Of a stretch of DNA of 64,000 nt, positions 36,585-46,036 are shown in pieces. The DNA is taken from the NCBI GenBank assembly GCA_947502265.1, contig CANMZB010000016.1:38492-102491 (forward strand), given 5' to 3'. The first letter of the stretch is position 1, and each line of letters opens with the position of its first letter. The notes beneath the pieces were generated by a model. That model made no database searches. It was not told the origin of the DNA and saw only the letters and a list, made by a program, of their open reading frames with translations. The position numbers were made by a program, and so were the translations under genes. The stretch comes from an uncultured Sulfitobacter sp. GTDB taxonomy: Bacteria > Pseudomonadota > Alphaproteobacteria > Rhodobacterales > Rhodobacteraceae.

Positions 36585-36618
36585 ACCTGCGATCTCCCCT
36601 TGAGTTTGCCGCGAACAG

Positions 36619-36652
36619 CGCGCCCTTCAATCAAACGAAGGGCGCGTTTTTT
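36619..36652 (+). terminator. Intrinsic terminator after the ATPase zeta gene
   Basis: A 10-bp perfect stem (CGCGCCCTTC and GAAGGGCGCG) with an 8-nt loop followed by six T residues. Confidence 0.92.
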
Positions 36653-36861
36653 GATTTTCCGGGGTGGCGTTAACGTGTTGGTGTCAATCTGCCTGCTATG
36701 CCTGTCAAAAGGTAAGGCGAAAAACGATGACTTCAGATGCACACGCCGCCCGCTGCACGGCGATGCGAACCAACCTCATAAACAAGATGAAGATTATGAA
36801 CTTGTCTTGAATACGGCTTCATGAAATGAGAATAAATCCATTTTTGTGCGGAGCCGGACCT

Positions 36862-37881
36862 ATGACAGACCCCATGACCGACCTTCTGGCCCAAAAAGGC
36901 GTTCTGCTAGCCGATGGTGCCACCGGCACAAACCTGTTCAACATGGGTCTGATGTCGGGCGACGCGCCGGAGATGTGGAACACCGAGCATCCCGAAAAGA
37001 TCATCGCGCTTTACAAGGGTGCGGTCGATGCGGGCTCCGATCTGTTTTTGACCAACAGCTTTGGCGGCAACGCCTCGCGGTTGAAACTGCACAATGCGCA
37101 AAGGCGCGCCCATGAATTGAGCCGCGTTGCCGCCGAACTGGCGCGCGAGGTTGCCGATACCGCAGGCCGCAAGGTGATCGTCGCAGGTTCGGTCGGCCCT
37201 ACGGGCGAAATTATGGAACCGGTGGGCGGCCTGTCACACGCCAACGCCGTCGAGATATTCCACGAAACTGCCGATGGCCTGAAAGCAGGCGGTGCCGACA
37301 TTCTCTGGCTGGAGACGATCTCTGCGCCCGAAGAATATCGCGCCGCCGCAGAAGCCTTTGCGCTGGCAGGTATGCCGTGGGTTGGCACCATGAGCTTTGA
37401 CACGGCCGGCCGTACCATGATGGGTATGACCTCGGCAGGCATGGTCGATATGGTCGAGGAAGTCGAAAATACTCCGGCGGCGTTTGGCGCGAACTGCGGC
37501 ACAGGGGCGTCCGATCTGCTACGCACCGTGCTCGGGTTTGCGGCCAAGGGAAGCACTGTGCCGATCGTCGCAAAGGGCAACGCGGGCATCCCCAAATACC
37601 ATGATGGCCACATCCACTATAATGGCACGCCTGAACTGATGGGCACCTATGCCATCATGGCGCGCAACTGCGGTGCCACGATCATCGGCGGGTGCTGCGG
37701 CACGATGCCCGCCCACCTTGAGAAAATGCGCGAGGCTCTGGACACGACACCCAAGGGCGCCGCGCCCGATCTTGAAGAGATCAGCGCAGCACTCGGGGCC
37801 TTCTCCTCAACGAGCGATGGCACCGACGGCGCAGGCCCCACGCGCGGCCCGCGTCGCGGCCGCAGACGGGCTGACTCCTGA
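36862..37881 (+). CDS. Cobalamin-dependent homocysteine S-methyltransferase module
   Basis: Homologous to betaine/cobalamin-homocysteine methyltransferases, the N-terminal module of MetH. The 339-residue TIM barrel carries the zinc ligands in GANCGTG and IIGGCCGTMPAHL. The start GVLLADGATGTNLFNMGLM is family-like. I choose ATG 36862; a start at 36826 would add 12 residues. The 209 bp between the terminator and this gene contain no riboswitch I can identify. With the corrinoid protein and the DUF1638 protein downstream it looks like one part of a split methionine synthase. Confidence 0.85.
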   Translation: MTDPMTDLLAQKGVLLADGATGTNLFNMGLMSGDAPEMWNTEHPEKIIALYKGAVDAGSDLFLTNSFGGNASRLKLHNAQRRAHELSRVAAELAREVADTAGRKVIVAGSVGPTGEIMEPVGGLSHANAVEIFHETADGLKAGGADILWLETISAPEEYRAAAEAFALAGMPWVGTMSFDTAGRTMMGMTSAGMVDMVEEVENTPAAFGANCGTGASDLLRTVLGFAAKGSTVPIVAKGNAGIPKYHDGHIHYNGTPELMGTYAIMARNCGATIIGGCCGTMPAHLEKMREALDTTPKGAAPDLEEISAALGAFSSTSDGTDGAGPTRGPRRGRRRADS

Positions 37882-38035
37882 TCCGGACAGCGTATCACGC
37901 AACAATCCAAATGAAATCCGTCCCCCTGCGTCGCGGCTTGCTCGAAGCGTGTCGCAAATGCTCTAGTAAATTGGGGGCGGTCTGGCAAAAGATAGTGGTG
38001 TCCGCTCAGCCGGCCCGCCAAGCAAAGGGAAAATC

Positions 38036-38734
38036 ATGTCCGAAGAAGACGATATCATCCTGTCGGATCTCGACGACGACGAACTGGTCCAACAGATGTT
38101 CGACGATCTTTACGACGGCCTGAAAGAAGAGATCGAGGAAGGGGTAACAATCCTGCTCGAACGCAACTGGACGCCCTACGACATCCTTACCAAAGCGCTT
38201 GTCGGCGGTATGACAATCGTGGGCGCGGATTTCCGCGACGGGATTCTCTTCGTGCCCGAGGTACTGCTTGCCGCCAATGCGATGAAGGGCGGCATGTTCA
38301 TCCTCAAGCCGCTGCTTATCGAGACCGGCGCGCCGCGCGTGGGCAAGATGGTGATCGGCACCGTCAAAGGCGATATTCACGACATCGGCAAAAACCTCGT
38401 GTCAATGATGATGGAGGGTGCGGGCTTTGAAGTTGTCGATCTCGGCATCAACAACCCGGTCGAAGCCTACCTCGAAGCGCTAGAAAAAGAAGGCCCGGAT
38501 ATTCTGGGCATGTCCGCTCTGCTCACCACCACGATGCCCTATATGAAGGTCGTGATCGATACGATGGTCGAACAAGGCATCCGTGATGATTACATCGTGC
38601 TGGTGGGCGGTGCGCCATTGAACGAGGAATTTGGCAAGGCCATTGGCGCCGACGCCTATTGCCGCGACGCAGCCGTTGCAGTGGAAACCGCCAAGGAATG
38701 GGTGCAGCGCAAACACAACAACCAGCCAGCCTGA
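38036..38734 (+). CDS. Corrinoid (B12-binding) protein of methyltransferase system
   Basis: A 232-residue protein with an N-terminal helical cap domain and a C-terminal B12-binding Rossmann domain. The cobalt ligand motif Asp-x-His-x-x-Gly is in KGDIHDIGKN (His115). The later B12-contact segments are MSALLTTTMPYMK and VLVGGAPLNEEFG. It carries the methyl group between a methyl-donor protein and the homocysteine methyltransferase encoded 154 bp upstream. No pterin-binding MetH module is present in the window. Confidence 0.88.
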   Translation: MSEEDDIILSDLDDDELVQQMFDDLYDGLKEEIEEGVTILLERNWTPYDILTKALVGGMTIVGADFRDGILFVPEVLLAANAMKGGMFILKPLLIETGAPRVGKMVIGTVKGDIHDIGKNLVSMMMEGAGFEVVDLGINNPVEAYLEALEKEGPDILGMSALLTTTMPYMKVVIDTMVEQGIRDDYIVLVGGAPLNEEFGKAIGADAYCRDAAVAVETAKEWVQRKHNNQPA

Positions 38735-38755
38735 GCCTGTTTCACCTGATTGGCA

Positions 38756-38784
38756 AAGGCCCCGCCCCGAACGGGGCCTTTTTT
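38756..38784 (+). terminator. Intrinsic terminator after the corrinoid-protein gene
   Basis: An 8-bp perfect stem (AAGGCCCC and GGGGCCTT) with a 9-nt loop and a run of T residues. It would separate transcription of the corrinoid-protein gene from the small membrane protein and DUF1638 gene, unless read through. Confidence 0.85.
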
Positions 38785-38824
38785 CCATATCGCAATCTGC
38801 CTATATCAGGAGAAGGGAGATATC

Positions 38825-38980
38825 ATGCCGCTCTTTGCGTTCTGCACACTTATTCTGTCAGTCATTTGCGCTGCGGCCCTTTCGGTATGGCTGCTCTCGT
38901 CGGTGGGCGCGCTGGCATTCGCCGCTGCCCTGCCTGTCTTCCTGATTGCAGCCTTCACAGCCCGCCGGTGGCTCGGATGA
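38825..38980 (+). CDS. Small membrane protein
   Basis: A 51-residue protein made of two hydrophobic segments (FAFCTLILSVICAAALSVWLL and GALAFAAALPVFLIAAFTA) with a basic end (RRWLG). GGAGAAGG lies upstream of ATG 38825. The stop overlaps the DUF1638 gene as ATGA. No family is recognised. It could anchor the DUF1638 protein or the methyltransferase at the membrane, which is inference from position. Confidence 0.65.
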   Translation: MPLFAFCTLILSVICAAALSVWLLSSVGALAFAAALPVFLIAAFTARRWLG

Positions 38981-39612
38981 GCCTGTCAGATACCGAACTC
39001 ACCGAAAAAGGCCTGCCGCTTGATGCAGCAACGGGCAAGGTGCTGCTCATCGCGTGCGGCGCATTGGCGCGTGAAATCCTCGATCTGAAAGCGGCAAATG
39101 GCTGGACCCATCTGGATCTTACGTGCCTGCCCGCCAACTACCACCTTTACCCCGAGAAAATCACCAAGGCCGTCCGGGGGACTGTCACAAAGCACCGCGA
39201 TGCCTACGCTACAATTTTCGTCGTCTATGCCGATTGTGGCACCGGCGGCCTACTACAGGCCGCGTGCGCCGAAATGGCTGTCGAAATGATCGCCGGTCCA
39301 CATTGCTACAGCTTTTTCGAAGGTAACGACCACTTTGCCAAAATCAGCGAGGACGAGATCACCACCTTCTATCTCACAGATTTTCTCGTCCGGCAGTTCG
39401 ACGCTTTCATCATAAAACCGATGGGCCTCGACCGGCACCCCGAACTGCGCGATATGTACTTTGGCAATTATGACAAACTGGTCTATCAGGCCCAGACCGA
39501 CGATCCCGCCCTGACCGAAAAAGCCAAAGCCTGCGCCGACCGCCTCGGTCTCGCGTTCGAACGTCGCCTTACCGGCTACGGCGATCTGAAGACCACCCTC
39601 GCCCGCCTCTGA
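38977..39612 (+). CDS. DUF1638-family protein, linked to B12-dependent methionine synthesis
   Basis: A 211-residue protein of the DUF1638 family. The visible conserved blocks are LLIACGALAREIL, LTCLPANYHLYPEKI, YADCGTGG and GPHCYSFFEGND, with cysteines in the first, third and fourth. I recall fitness work in Phaeobacter implicating a DUF1638 protein in a split methionine synthase, perhaps in cobalamin reactivation, but not the exact loci. The position next to the homocysteine methyltransferase and corrinoid protein supports this. Confidence 0.8.
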   Translation: MSLSDTELTEKGLPLDAATGKVLLIACGALAREILDLKAANGWTHLDLTCLPANYHLYPEKITKAVRGTVTKHRDAYATIFVVYADCGTGGLLQAACAEMAVEMIAGPHCYSFFEGNDHFAKISEDEITTFYLTDFLVRQFDAFIIKPMGLDRHPELRDMYFGNYDKLVYQAQTDDPALTEKAKACADRLGLAFERRLTGYGDLKTTLARL

Positions 39613-39618
39613 CTGCGT

Positions 39619-39684
39619 ATTTCTTTTGGCCGGAAATATCCCGGGGGAATTGGCCCCCTTCGGGCCAAGGGGGCAGCGCCCCTC
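39619..39684 (-). repeat. Intergenic palindromic (REP-like) repeat, copy 2
   Basis: Inverted copy of the element at 2062-2128. The 29-bp module (39619-39647) differs at one base, and the adjoining GC palindrome is GGGGGCAGCGCCCC, with a TTGGCCC/GGGCCAA pair between. It again lies between convergent genes (DUF1638 and sufE) and probably forms the shared terminator. Confidence 0.75.
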
Positions 39685-39685
39685 T

Positions 39686-40105
39686 CTATTCTGATTCGAC
39701 TGACCGCGCCGCCGTTTCGCGCACCCGCTCGATCATCGCGGTCAATCCGTTCGAACGCTGCGCAGACAAATGATCGTTCAGCCCCAGACGCTCCAATTCG
39801 GCCCGCGCATCAACCGCCCCCACCTGCTGCGGCGTTAGGCCGTTAAACAAAAGGCGCAACACCGCGATCAGCCCCGAAACGATCATCGCATCGGACGCGC
39901 CGTCAAAATGCAGCTTCCCGTCGTTCATCTCGGCATGCAGCCAGACCTGACTGGCGCAGCCGTCGACCTTGGTCGCAGGTACGCAAAGCGCATCGGGCAA
40001 AGGCTTCATCGCCTTGCCCTGATCGATCACGTGACGATAGCGGTCCTCCCAATCCTCAAGAAACTCGAAATCCTCGACAAGTTCTTCGAATGCGGCGGTG
40101 GCCAT
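39686..40105 (-). CDS. sufE: SufE Fe-S assembly sulfur acceptor
   Basis: Accepts persulfide sulfur from SufS and passes it to SufB. The 139-residue protein has the active-site Cys in KVDGCASQVWL and the preceding ALCVPATK. ATG 40105 begins the family N-terminus (AAFEELVEDFEFLEDWEDRY); the frame is open far upstream but only as an antisense shadow. No other suf gene is nearby. It is divergent from the lipoprotein gene across 133 bp. Confidence 0.92.
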   Translation of the reverse strand: MATAAFEELVEDFEFLEDWEDRYRHVIDQGKAMKPLPDALCVPATKVDGCASQVWLHAEMNDGKLHFDGASDAMIVSGLIAVLRLLFNGLTPQQVGAVDARAELERLGLNDHLSAQRSNGLTAMIERVRETAARSVESE

Positions 40106-40238
40106 GAGAGTCTCCTTCAAATCTGCGGGTATCTTTGAGGTAAGTTGCGCGCCGCAAAACGTCCACCCCCCAACCTCTTCCCAAGGCCGCAAGGATGCGA
40201 TAGGTCTGGGCCAACACGGCAAATTTTCGGCAGGTCCC

Positions 40239-40757
40239 ATGCGTATTCCCTTTTCCGCCCTTCTGGTTGCATCCCTGACGCTGGGCGGCTGCGCCGTTGT
40301 CCGCGAAAGTGCGGTAAACCCGTTCAACTGGTTCGGTGGCAGCACATCCGTACCGGTCGAGACCGATCAACCGGTCAATCCGCTGATACCCCAGCGCACA
40401 GGCTTTTTCCAGCGTCGCGCAGCGGCCAAGGAAGCCTATGTCGGCACCCCGTTCGGTGAAGTGGTGGATTTGACGATCGAACGCATTCCAGAAGGCGCAA
40501 TCATTCGCGCCACGGGCCGTGCAGCACGTCAAGGCGTTTACGCCGTGCGTCTCATTCCCGAAAATGACGACGTGTTGCCGGTAGACGGGGTGCTCACCTT
40601 CCGGCTCAACGGGATCGAATCGCACAGTGGTATGCCGCAAGGTGCTGCGCAGACCCGCGAGGTGGTTGTCGCGCAGAAAGTCACGAACCAGCAATTGCGC
40701 GGGGTGCGTACCATTCGTGTCGAGGGGCTGACAAATGCGCGGGTCGCGCGCCGCTAG
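40239..40757 (+). CDS. Lipoprotein of unknown function
   Basis: A 172-residue protein with a signal sequence and lipobox LTLGGC. The mature protein has a basic linker (QRTGFFQRRAAAKEAY) and a predicted beta-sandwich, with VYAVRLIPENDDVLPVDGVL. I recall homologues in other roseobacters but not a function. It ends 18 bp from the convergent rnd. Confidence 0.75.
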   Translation: MRIPFSALLVASLTLGGCAVVRESAVNPFNWFGGSTSVPVETDQPVNPLIPQRTGFFQRRAAAKEAYVGTPFGEVVDLTIERIPEGAIIRATGRAARQGVYAVRLIPENDDVLPVDGVLTFRLNGIESHSGMPQGAAQTREVVVAQKVTNQQLRGVRTIRVEGLTNARVARR

Positions 40758-40775
40758 GACGCGCGCACCAGGACC

Positions 40776-41933
40776 TTAGACAGGCACGACTTTCACATCA
40801 CTGCCGACAGCCGTGAGCGCGATCTTGCCCTCGCAAAGCAGTAAGGCATCATTGCCAAACACTTCGCGCCGCCATCCGCTCAGCGCTGCCACATCGCGCT
40901 CGCCTGCCGCGATGGCGTCCAGATCCGACGCATTGGCGATCAGCTTGGCTGCGACGGCCTCTTTCTCGGTCTTGGCCTTTAGCAGCACGCGCAGAAGATC
41001 CGCCAGCGCCGGATTGACCTGCAATTTTTCGCGCCGCAAATCGGGTTGTGGCAAGTCGCTATTGGCGCAAGCCAACCCCAATTCCACAGCTTTCAGAATG
41101 CCTTCGGAAATCTCTCCCTTGCGGGCATCACGCAACAACAGCCGCGCGCGGCCCAGTTCCTCGTGATTCTTGGGTTTGTTCGAGGCAAGCTCGACCAGAG
41201 CATCATCTTTATACACACGGTTGCGCGGAATGTTGCGCCCCTGCGCGTAATTCTCGCGGAAGGCCGCCAGTTCGCGCACAATCGCAAGGAACCGTCCCGA
41301 ATTTGTCCGCGTCTTGACACGTTTCCACGCATCATACGGCGCGGTGATGTAGGTATCCGGATTGGTGAGCGTCTCCAACTCTTCCGCCACCCATTTGTCA
41401 CGGCCGGTCTCGGAGATCTTTTTGGCAAGGAATTCGTAGACTTGACGCAGGTGGGTCACATCCGCGAGGGCGTATGTTTTTTGCGCATCGGTCAGCGGGC
41501 GGCGCGACCAGTCGGTAAAGCGCGAGGTCTTGTCCACCTGCCCCTTCGCGATCTTGCGCACCAGCGTCTCATAGCCGACCTGTTCGCCAAACCCGCACAC
41601 CATCGCGGCGACTTGCGTATCAAACAGCGGATCGGGAAAGACCTGCGCGTCAATAAAGAAAATTTCAAGATCCTGACGCGCGGCATGAAATACCTTAACC
41701 ACGGACGTATCGCGAAAAAGCGTGTAAAGCGGCTCAAGCGACATGTCGTCGACCAGCGGATCAACCAGAACGGCGCCGCTGTCATCGGTCCCCGGCATCG
41801 CCAGTTGCATCAGGCAAAGTTTGGAATAATAGGTCCGCTCGCGCAGGAACTCGGTGTCGACGGTAACGTAGGGATGGGTGGCGGCCTCTTCGCAGTAGGC
41901 TTTCAACTCTTCGGTGGTGGTAATCGTGCGCAT
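40776..41933 (-). CDS. rnd: Ribonuclease D
   Basis: 3'-5' exoribonuclease of tRNA maturation, 385 residues. The DEDD catalytic motifs are VTVDTEFLRERTYY, VFHAARQDLEIF and YALADVTHLRQVYEFL. An HRDC domain follows at about residues 210-290 (ELAAFRENYAQGRNIPRNR). ATG 41933 is used; a TTG lies two codons upstream. It is on the minus strand, with purN and purM upstream in the same direction. Confidence 0.94.
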   Translation of the reverse strand: MRTITTTEELKAYCEEAATHPYVTVDTEFLRERTYYSKLCLMQLAMPGTDDSGAVLVDPLVDDMSLEPLYTLFRDTSVVKVFHAARQDLEIFFIDAQVFPDPLFDTQVAAMVCGFGEQVGYETLVRKIAKGQVDKTSRFTDWSRRPLTDAQKTYALADVTHLRQVYEFLAKKISETGRDKWVAEELETLTNPDTYITAPYDAWKRVKTRTNSGRFLAIVRELAAFRENYAQGRNIPRNRVYKDDALVELASNKPKNHEELGRARLLLRDARKGEISEGILKAVELGLACANSDLPQPDLRREKLQVNPALADLLRVLLKAKTEKEAVAAKLIANASDLDAIAAGERDVAALSGWRREVFGNDALLLCEGKIALTAVGSDVKVVPV

Positions 41934-41990
41934 ATACAAATTTTTCCTTGGCTGTGCGAAGCGTTACAGAAACGGCACATGTTTGACCAG

Positions 41991-42596
41991 TCAGGTCTTT
42001 GGCCCGGATAAAATCACCGGCGTTTTATCCCCTGCAGCAAACCGGCGCAGCACCGCAGGATACAGCAGGTGTTCCTGCTCCAGAACACGCGCTGCGAGGG
42101 TTTCGGGCGTGTCACCCGGCACAACCGGCACGCTGGCCTGCCCGAGGACCGGCCCGTCATCAAGGGCTGCCGTCACCTCATGAACGGTGCAGCCATGCAC
42201 CCGGTCGCCCGCCTCAAGTGCGCGAGAATGAGTGTGCAAGCCTTTGTATTTGGGCAGTAAAGAGGGGTGAATATTAATTATCCGGCCGGCCCATTGATCG
42301 GTAAAACCGCCGGTCAATTTGCGCATGAACCCCGCAAGGCAAATCATATCGGGCGCATAGGGTGCCAGCGCGTCTGAAATCGCCGCCTCGAACGCTTCGC
42401 GATCACCTTTGAAGGGCCGGTGATCAACTGCAACCGTTGGCACGCCGCGCTCTGCCGCGCGCGCCAATCCGCCCGCATCGACGCTGTTGGCCAGCACAAC
42501 GCACGCCATCCCCGCGTGTCCGGGAAGCGCCATGTCCTCCAGAAGGGACACCATGTTGGAGCCGCCACCAGAAACAAAGATCGCCACACGGCGCAT
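41991..42596 (-). CDS. purN: Phosphoribosylglycinamide formyltransferase
   Basis: Transfers a formyl group from 10-formyl-THF to GAR. The 201-residue protein has VAIFVSGGGSNMVSLLED at the start and the catalytic region LAGFMRKLTGGF, then IINIHPSLLPKYKGLHTH and DGPVLGQASVPV. It is coupled to purM by a TGATG overlap at 42596. Confidence 0.96.
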   Translation of the reverse strand: MRRVAIFVSGGGSNMVSLLEDMALPGHAGMACVVLANSVDAGGLARAAERGVPTVAVDHRPFKGDREAFEAAISDALAPYAPDMICLAGFMRKLTGGFTDQWAGRIINIHPSLLPKYKGLHTHSRALEAGDRVHGCTVHEVTAALDDGPVLGQASVPVVPGDTPETLAARVLEQEHLLYPAVLRRFAAGDKTPVILSGPKT

Positions 42597-43642
42597 CAGA
42601 CGAGGCTGCCCTCGTAAGACACACCCTCGCCGTCTGTCACGGTGCCGATGGTATACACGGTTTCGCCCGCCTCTTGCAGAATGCGCGTGGCTTCATCCGC
42701 CTTGTCGGCAGATACAACGACAACCATGCCAACGCCCGCGTTGTAGGTTTTTAGAAGCTCGGCCTCGTCCATCCCGCCATGCGCCGTCAGCCAGCGGAAA
42801 ACCGGCGGCAGGGTCCATGCGCCCAGATTGACAGTCGCGCCCAGCCCTTCGGGCAGTACACGCGGCAGGTTCTCCGTCAGACCGCCCCCTGTGATGTGGG
42901 CGAAACCATTGGCGCACCCCGCCCTTGCCGCCGCCAGCGCCCCTTTGACGTACAGGCGTGTGGGCCGCAACAGCACCTCGCCCAGCGTGCCGCCATCCCA
43001 TGGGCAGGGATCGTCCCACGCCAGACCGGAGTGTTCGACAATCACGCGCACAAGGCTGTACCCGTTGGAATGCACGCCTTCGCTGGCCAGCCCCAAAAGC
43101 ACATCGCCCGCTTTCACATCACGCGGCAATGCACTGCCGCGCTCCATCGCGCCGACGGAAAAGCCCGCCAGATCGAAATCGCCCTCGATGTACATGCCGG
43201 GCATCTCGGCGGTCTCGCCCCCGATAAGCGCACACCCCGACAGCTCGCAGCCCCGCGCGATGCCATCCACAATGCGCGCGGCCTGATCCACATCCAGTTT
43301 TCCAGTGGCGAAATAATCAAGAAAAAACAGCGGCTCGGCACCCTGACACACCAAATCATTGACGCACATCGCAACCAGATCAATGCCGACACCGTCCACA
43401 TTGCCGGTATCAATTGCGATCCGCAGTTTGGTGCCGACACCATCCGTCGCCGCCACCAGCAGCGGATCGCTATATCCCGCCGCCTTGAGATCGAAAAGCG
43501 CGCCGAACCCGCCAAGCCCCGACATGACCCCCGCGCGATTGGTGCGTTTGGCCGCCGGTTTGATCCGCTCGACCAGCGCGTTGCCCGCATCAATATCCAC
43601 GCCTGCGTCCGCGTAGGTGATTCCGTTTTTGTGCTCGCTCAT
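42596..43642 (-). CDS. purM: Phosphoribosylformylglycinamidine cyclo-ligase
   Basis: AIR synthetase, 348 residues. Conserved blocks are [33 protein letters not shown], the metal/ATP region [20 protein letters not shown] and [14 protein letters not shown], and the later [19 protein letters not shown] 43642 begins the typical sequence; the frame is open seven codons further. It is a second purine unit with purN, separate from purC-purS-purQ. Confidence 0.96.
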   Translation of the reverse strand: MSEHKNGITYADAGVDIDAGNALVERIKPAAKRTNRAGVMSGLGGFGALFDLKAAGYSDPLLVAATDGVGTKLRIAIDTGNVDGVGIDLVAMCVNDLVCQGAEPLFFLDYFATGKLDVDQAARIVDGIARGCELSGCALIGGETAEMPGMYIEGDFDLAGFSVGAMERGSALPRDVKAGDVLLGLASEGVHSNGYSLVRVIVEHSGLAWDDPCPWDGGTLGEVLLRPTRLYVKGALAAARAGCANGFAHITGGGLTENLPRVLPEGLGATVNLGAWTLPPVFRWLTAHGGMDEAELLKTYNAGVGMVVVVSADKADEATRILQEAGETVYTIGTVTDGEGVSYEGSLV

Positions 43643-43756
43643 CGAAAAGATCCCTGGCTGCAATAATCCGTTGCCCCGCGAGTTAGAGCATTAATGCCAA
43701 AGTCGCAACGCAAACCCTTGACGAACCTGCGTCTGCGCAATACCCCGTTGCACGGC

Positions 43757-43833
43757 GGGCCTGTAGCTCAACTGGTTAGAGCAGAGCGCTCATAACGCTT
43801 TGGTTGCGGGTTCAAGTCCTGCCGGGCCTACCA
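43757..43833 (+). tRNA. CAU-anticodon tRNA, tRNA-Ile2 or elongator tRNA-Met
   Basis: A 77-nt cloverleaf with acceptor GGGCCTG pairing to CGGGCCT (one terminal G-U and one internal T-G pair) and encoded CCA at 43831-43833. The anticodon loop is CTCATAA. The sequence resembles the minor isoleucine tRNA in which C34 is modified to lysidine, but anticodon alone cannot separate it from elongator Met. It is not an initiator (no three G-C pairs in the anticodon stem). Confidence 0.95.
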
Positions 43834-43998
43834 AAAATAATTTATTACCACTTGTTTTCCGCCACTTAACTGACCTTCAGACGAAGCCTGCGGGATGGTT
43901 CGTCAAGTTTTTCTATTTGCATGCCATCAAGACGCCCGATCGCAGAGTCAGAAAGGTCGCGACGATCAAATGCCTCGCAACATTTTCACGCCATCGTC

Positions 43999-44105
43999 GG
44001 GCTTTGTTGCATAAATCGGTCGCGGGCCGGCAAAACAGGGGCCGCAAGAAGCCACAACTGATTAGCCACCATCGCCAGATACCGCGAGATCCCCCGTAAA
44101 ACCCA
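43999..44105. mobile_element. Remnant of an IS5-family (IS903-type) element end
   Basis: GGGCTTTGTTGCATAAATC at 43999-44017 differs by one base from the terminal inverted repeat I recall for IS903. About 80 bp of possible interior follows, up to the sulP stop. No transposase and no second end were found. It lies in the tRNA-sulP gap (43834-44105), in which I see nothing else recognisable. Confidence 0.4.
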
Positions 44106-45827
44106 TCACACGGTTGCCCTTCGCAACGCTTTGAATGCGTCGTATTGCGACAGGAATACTTCTCCCGTGAGATCGGACAGGAAATGTTGACGACACAACC
44201 GGTCCATTACCGGCCCCTTCACCTCTGACAGATGCAGCCGGATGCCCATATCCTTGAGACGCGCGTTGATTGCCTCAAGCGATTCCAGCGCGCTCAGATC
44301 GACCTCGTTCACCGCCGAAAACATCAACACCACATCACGCACCGGGGTTTCGTTTGCCACACGGTCATAGATGTAGTCCTCAAGAAAGCGCGCATTGGCA
44401 AAATACAGGCTCTCGTCGATGCGCAGGGAAACCACGGCGGGGTCGGTTTCGACCTCATGGCGCTTGATATTGCGGAAATGCTCGGACCCGCGCACCTGAC
44501 CCACCTCGGCAATGTGCGGCTTGGTCGTTTTGTAAAGATGCAGAAAGACCGACAGGATTACCCCCGCACTCACCCCCACTTCGACCCCCATCCCGAGGGT
44601 CAGCAGGATCGTTGCCAGTACCGCCGTGAAATCCGCCTTGGAATAGCTCCAGCTGCGCTTGAGAATACTGAAATCCACAAGGCTTAGCACGGCCACGATG
44701 ATTGTAGCGGCCAGCGTGGCCTGTGGCAGAAAATAAATCAGCGGCGTCAAGGCGACTGCGGCGATGGCGAGGCCAACGGCAGTATAGGCCCCTGCCGCCG
44801 GTGTCTCGGCGCCTGCGTCATAATTCACCACCGAGCGTGAAAAGCCGCCCGTGACCGGAAAGCCGCCCGTGAACGCCGCGCCAAGGTTGGCCGCCCCCAG
44901 CCCGATCAGTTCTTGGTCGGGGTTGATTCTCTGGCGCTTTTTCGCGGCCAGCGTTTGCGCGACCGAAATGGATTCGACAAACCCGATGATCGAGATCAAC
45001 AGCGCCGGAACAAGCAGCTCCGAGACCAGATCAAAAGACAGATCCGGCAGCGTGAAGGGCGGCAGCGCTTGTGGCACCGCCCCCACAATCCGAACGCCAT
45101 GTTCCGACAGCCCGAAAAGCCAGACAACCGCCGTTGTCACGACCACGGCCGCCACCGGCCCGGCCTTGGTGGCGACATCAGCACTGCGCGCACCAAACCC
45201 GCGTGACAACAAGAACGGCTTCATCCTTTTACGAACCCAGAACAGAAACGCCGTCGCCCCCGTGCCAAGCACCAATGTCACCGCATTGATATCGCCCAGA
45301 TGCGTCCACAGCCCGTGCAACAGTTCGGGCAGCGTGTCACCCGAGGCGGAAATACCAAGGATATGCTTGAGTTGGCTCGCCGCGATGATGACGCCCGATG
45401 CGGTGATGAACCCCGAAATAACCGGATGCGACAGAAAATTCGCAAGAAAGCCCAACCGGAACAAACCCATCGCCAACAGGATACCACCCGACAAAAACGC
45501 CAGCGTCAGCGCCGCAGCGGCGTATCCCATCGTGCCTTGTTGCGCGATGTTGCCCAGCGTCGCCGCCGTCAGCAAGGAAATGACCGCAACCGGCCCCACC
45601 GCCAGCGCGCGGCTGGTCCCGAACACAGCATAGAGCAGGATCGGCACAATCGACGCATAAAGCCCCGCTTCCGGCGGTAACCCTGCCAGCAGCGCATAGG
45701 CCAGAGACTGCGGAATGAGCATGATCGTCACGATCAGCGCGGCAACCAGATCGCTTGAGAACGTCTGGCGGGTATAGTCCCTCCCCCAGTCGAGCAAGGG
45801 CATATAGGTGCGGATTTTGGGGTGCAT
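44106..45827 (-). CDS. SulP-family anion transporter with STAS domain
   Basis: A 573-residue SLC26/SulP protein. It begins with the family signature region around LIPQSLAYALLAGLPPEAGLY (shown here in parts: IPQSLAYALLAGLPPEAG). It has 12-14 hydrophobic helices and a C-terminal STAS domain from about residue 440 (VVSLRIDESLYFANARFLED and VVLMFSAVNEVDLSALESLE). Its substrate could be sulfate, sulfite, bicarbonate or another anion. It lies at the edge of the sulfur island, two genes from the persulfide dioxygenase, so a sulfur oxyanion is plausible. Confidence 0.88.
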   Translation of the reverse strand: MHPKIRTYMPLLDWGRDYTRQTFSSDLVAALIVTIMLIPQSLAYALLAGLPPEAGLYASIVPILLYAVFGTSRALAVGPVAVISLLTAATLGNIAQQGTMGYAAAALTLAFLSGGILLAMGLFRLGFLANFLSHPVISGFITASGVIIAASQLKHILGISASGDTLPELLHGLWTHLGDINAVTLVLGTGATAFLFWVRKRMKPFLLSRGFGARSADVATKAGPVAAVVVTTAVVWLFGLSEHGVRIVGAVPQALPPFTLPDLSFDLVSELLVPALLISIIGFVESISVAQTLAAKKRQRINPDQELIGLGAANLGAAFTGGFPVTGGFSRSVVNYDAGAETPAAGAYTAVGLAIAAVALTPLIYFLPQATLAATIIVAVLSLVDFSILKRSWSYSKADFTAVLATILLTLGMGVEVGVSAGVILSVFLHLYKTTKPHIAEVGQVRGSEHFRNIKRHEVETDPAVVSLRIDESLYFANARFLEDYIYDRVANETPVRDVVLMFSAVNEVDLSALESLEAINARLKDMGIRLHLSEVKGPVMDRLCRQHFLSDLTGEVFLSQYDAFKALRRATV

Positions 45828-46036
45828 TGGAAAGGTGCTTTCTTGAGCGGCTAGAGACTACGGGAAACAGAAATACGGGCGCGGGATTTCGGCCTTGGTC
45901 CGCCCCTCACGACCCTAACGCAAACCATCACGTTAAGCCGCGCGCAGTTTAATGCGGCTCAAACAGGTCGATCCTGAGAGGGTTTCATCCGGCCCGCGAA
46001 TCAAATGTCCGGATCGGGTTTATGCTCGGCCCCTGT

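Noticed and set aside
36653..36861. Possible SAM- or SAH-type riboswitch upstream of the homocysteine methyltransferase gene
   Set aside because: I could not match the conserved cores of SAM-II or SAH riboswitches by eye. A covariance-model search would decide.
43757..43833. Initiator tRNA-fMet assignment for the CAU tRNA
   Set aside because: The anticodon stem lacks the three consecutive G-C pairs of initiators and the first acceptor pair is G-U rather than an unpaired C1-A72.
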